Assembly (NCBI GenBank): GCA_026419655.1
Contig: JANZZA010000691.1
Coordinates: 1-6,904, forward strand
Direction: 5' to 3'
Source of the DNA: Armatimonadota bacterium
GTDB taxonomy: Bacteria; Armatimonadota; Zipacnadia; Zipacnadales; FEN-943
Length of the DNA stretch: 6,904 bases
In this document: positions 5,766-6,904 of the stretch, piece after piece
Layout: every line of letters begins with the position of its first letter
Position numbering within the stretch: position 1 is the first letter of the stretch
Translations under genes and position numbers: made by a program
Notes under the pieces: generated by a model
Database searches by the model: none
What the model was told of the DNA's origin: nothing
The model's input: the letters and a program-made list of their open reading frames with translations, nothing else

Positions 5766-6904
5766 CTCGCCGCCGCGCTGCTGGCCGTGGCTGCGCCAAC
5801 AATCGCCCGCAATCTTTATACTCGTCTGGGCCACAGTCCTTTTCTGGCCAACCCTGTTCAGTGACCGCGCCCTCTTCTGGCACGACGCCTCGATACAAAA
5901 CATTCCTCTCCGCAAGTGCCTTCGCGACGCCGTGGCTGCAGGGGCCTTCCCGGTCTGGTCTTGGACCTACGGTGGGGGCTACCCCGTCGGCTGCGACGTG
6001 CAATCCGGACTTTTCTACCCGCTCCAGGCCTTCGACCTGACAGGCATAGTGACACCAGAGCGAGGCTTCGCTATTTCTGCGTGGCTTCATTTTGTGCTGG
6101 CCGGGCTGGGCATGTGGGTATTCCTCGCCGGGCATGGAATAGGTGTGGCCGGGCGGCTAATAGCCGCGCTAGGGTATATGGGCAGCGGATTCCTGGCCGG
6201 CCACGTCATGCATGTGCATCTGGTTTGGCAGGCGGCCTGGTTGCCGTGGCTATTGGTGGGCCTGGACTGGCTATGGCGAAAACCCTCTTGGCCCCGGGCG
6301 GCCGTGGCAGGGATGCCACTCGGCCTCACGCTGTTGGCGGGCCAGCCGCAGATCGCCTTTTACGTTTTTTGCGCCTGCGTGCTCTGGACGTTGCTGGGCC
6401 CTCTGCCGTCAGCCAGCCGCCGTGTACAGGCCCTGGGTTGGACCGTGGCGGCGGCTGGCTTTGGCCTGTGGCTCGGAGCTGGGCCATATTGGGCGGGCAG
6501 GGACCTATTCGCGGGTTCCATGCGCGCGGCGCGTGGCACCGGACCAGGGGGCGTATTCCACATGGCCCTCGACCCGCGCTACTGGCCTCTCATTCTTCAT
6601 CCATTCCTGTATGGCTCCTACGCGGAGAACGATTATTTCGGCGGAGCACACCATTACGAGGTCTGCGGATACCTGGCCGCGCCGGTACTGGTCTTGGGCT
6701 TTCTGGGCTTGGTTTCAGCGCGTGCAGAACATAGGCGCTTTGCTCTGGCACTGGCCGTCCTGGCGGTGGTGGCCTTTTTCATGGCCGCAGCTCGCCAAAA
6801 TCCTCTTTATTACTTTTTTGGGCGCTGGCCGCCTCTGGGCAGTTTTCGTGCTCATGCGCGCTGGGTACTGCTGTTGGGCATGAGTTGGTCGGCCCTAGCG
6901 GGGC
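5746..6904 (+). CDS. YfhO-like polytopic membrane protein, 3' end outside window
   Basis: An open frame of 386 codons runs uninterrupted to the window edge. It begins inside carB and overlaps its last 20 bp, so it is probably translationally coupled. The translation resembles the YfhO family of large bacterial integral membrane proteins. After TM1 (about 21-41) comes an extracytoplasmic segment with DASIQNIPLR (47-56), a FPVW/YGGGYPVGCDVQSG stretch (about 68-88) and FYPL (90-93). Then come closely spaced hydrophobic segments at about 106-128, 132-153, 160-178, 187-220, 230-248, 308-325, 330-347 and 371 onward. LAGQPQIAFY (197-206) corresponds to the GHPQ-like motif of the family. YfhO in Bacillus subtilis takes part in glycosylation of envelope polymers, and relatives have GT-C-type topology, so envelope glycosylation is a reasonable but unproven guess. 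Family members usually have well over 600 residues, so roughly half is missing here. Family confidence is moderate because it rests on motif memory; that it is a membrane protein is clear. Confidence 0.82.
   Translation, partial: MACGRSSSPPRCWPWLRQQSPAIFILVWATVLFWPTLFSDRALFWHDASIQNIPLRKCLRDAVAAGAFPVWSWTYGGGYPVGCDVQSGLFYPLQAFDLTGIVTPERGFAISAWLHFVLAGLGMWVFLAGHGIGVAGRLIAALGYMGSGFLAGHVMHVHLVWQAAWLPWLLVGLDWLWRKPSWPRAAVAGMPLGLTLLAGQPQIAFYVFCACVLWTLLGPLPSASRRVQALGWTVAAAGFGLWLGAGPYWAGRDLFAGSMRAARGTGPGGVFHMALDPRYWPLILHPFLYGSYAENDYFGGAHHYEVCGYLAAPVLVLGFLGLVSARAEHRRFALALAVLAVVAFFMAAARQNPLYYFFGRWPPLGSFRAHARWVLLLGMSWSALAG

Noticed and set aside
5916..6734. A 272-codon open frame on the + strand
   Set aside because: It lies in a different frame from the hydrophobic YfhO-like translation. 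Its product is Arg/Gly/Pro-rich, typical of a GC-rich out-of-frame shadow, and has no membrane or domain signature.
6212..6883. A 223-codon open frame on the + strand
   Set aside because: It is the third frame of the same membrane protein gene and is rich in Trp, Arg and Cys with no family motif. The frame from 5746 explains the region fully.

Overview
The window is GC-rich bacterial DNA (my reading, no composition calculated) with every supported gene on the + strand. A glycyl-radical-enzyme activase (an oxygen-sensitive radical SAM protein) and a Tat-exported oxidoreductase point to an anaerobe or facultative anaerobe with a Tat system. ATA (Ile) and CTA (Leu) codons are fairly common despite the high GC. 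I cannot assign a phylum; an uncultured environmental lineage is plausible but unproven.

Layout. Positions 1-160 are a leader with two copies of a palindromic repeat and a weak promoter. An intact Tat-signal aldo/keto reductase follows (161-1093). Positions 1094-1537 hold no convincing full-length gene. They contain a possible 42-codon ORF joined to the reductase stop by TGATG, a strong Shine-Dalgarno site that leads only into ATG-ATC-GTA-TAG, several dyad symmetries, and a plausible sigma70-type promoter just before the next gene. A glycyl-radical-enzyme activating protein comes next (best start 1538, end 2446). Then comes an intact carB, the large subunit of carbamoyl-phosphate synthase (2475-5765). 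Last is a YfhO-like polytopic membrane protein that starts inside the end of carB (5746) and runs off the window at 6904.

The activase, carB and the membrane protein have gaps of 28 bp and then a 20 bp overlap, with no terminator between them, so they look like one transcription unit. Their functions do not form an obvious pathway: radical-enzyme activation, pyrimidine/arginine precursor synthesis and probable envelope glycosylation. The activase has no glycyl radical enzyme beside it, and carB has no carA beside it. carB is housekeeping, and the arrangement may be only a lineage-specific operon.

Nothing here is clearly an undescribed system. The most useful points are the orphan activase, the overlapping membrane-protein gene, the decayed or leader-like interval 1094-1537, the start-of-window repeats, and a substitution in carB at a position used for ornithine sensing in E. 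coli.
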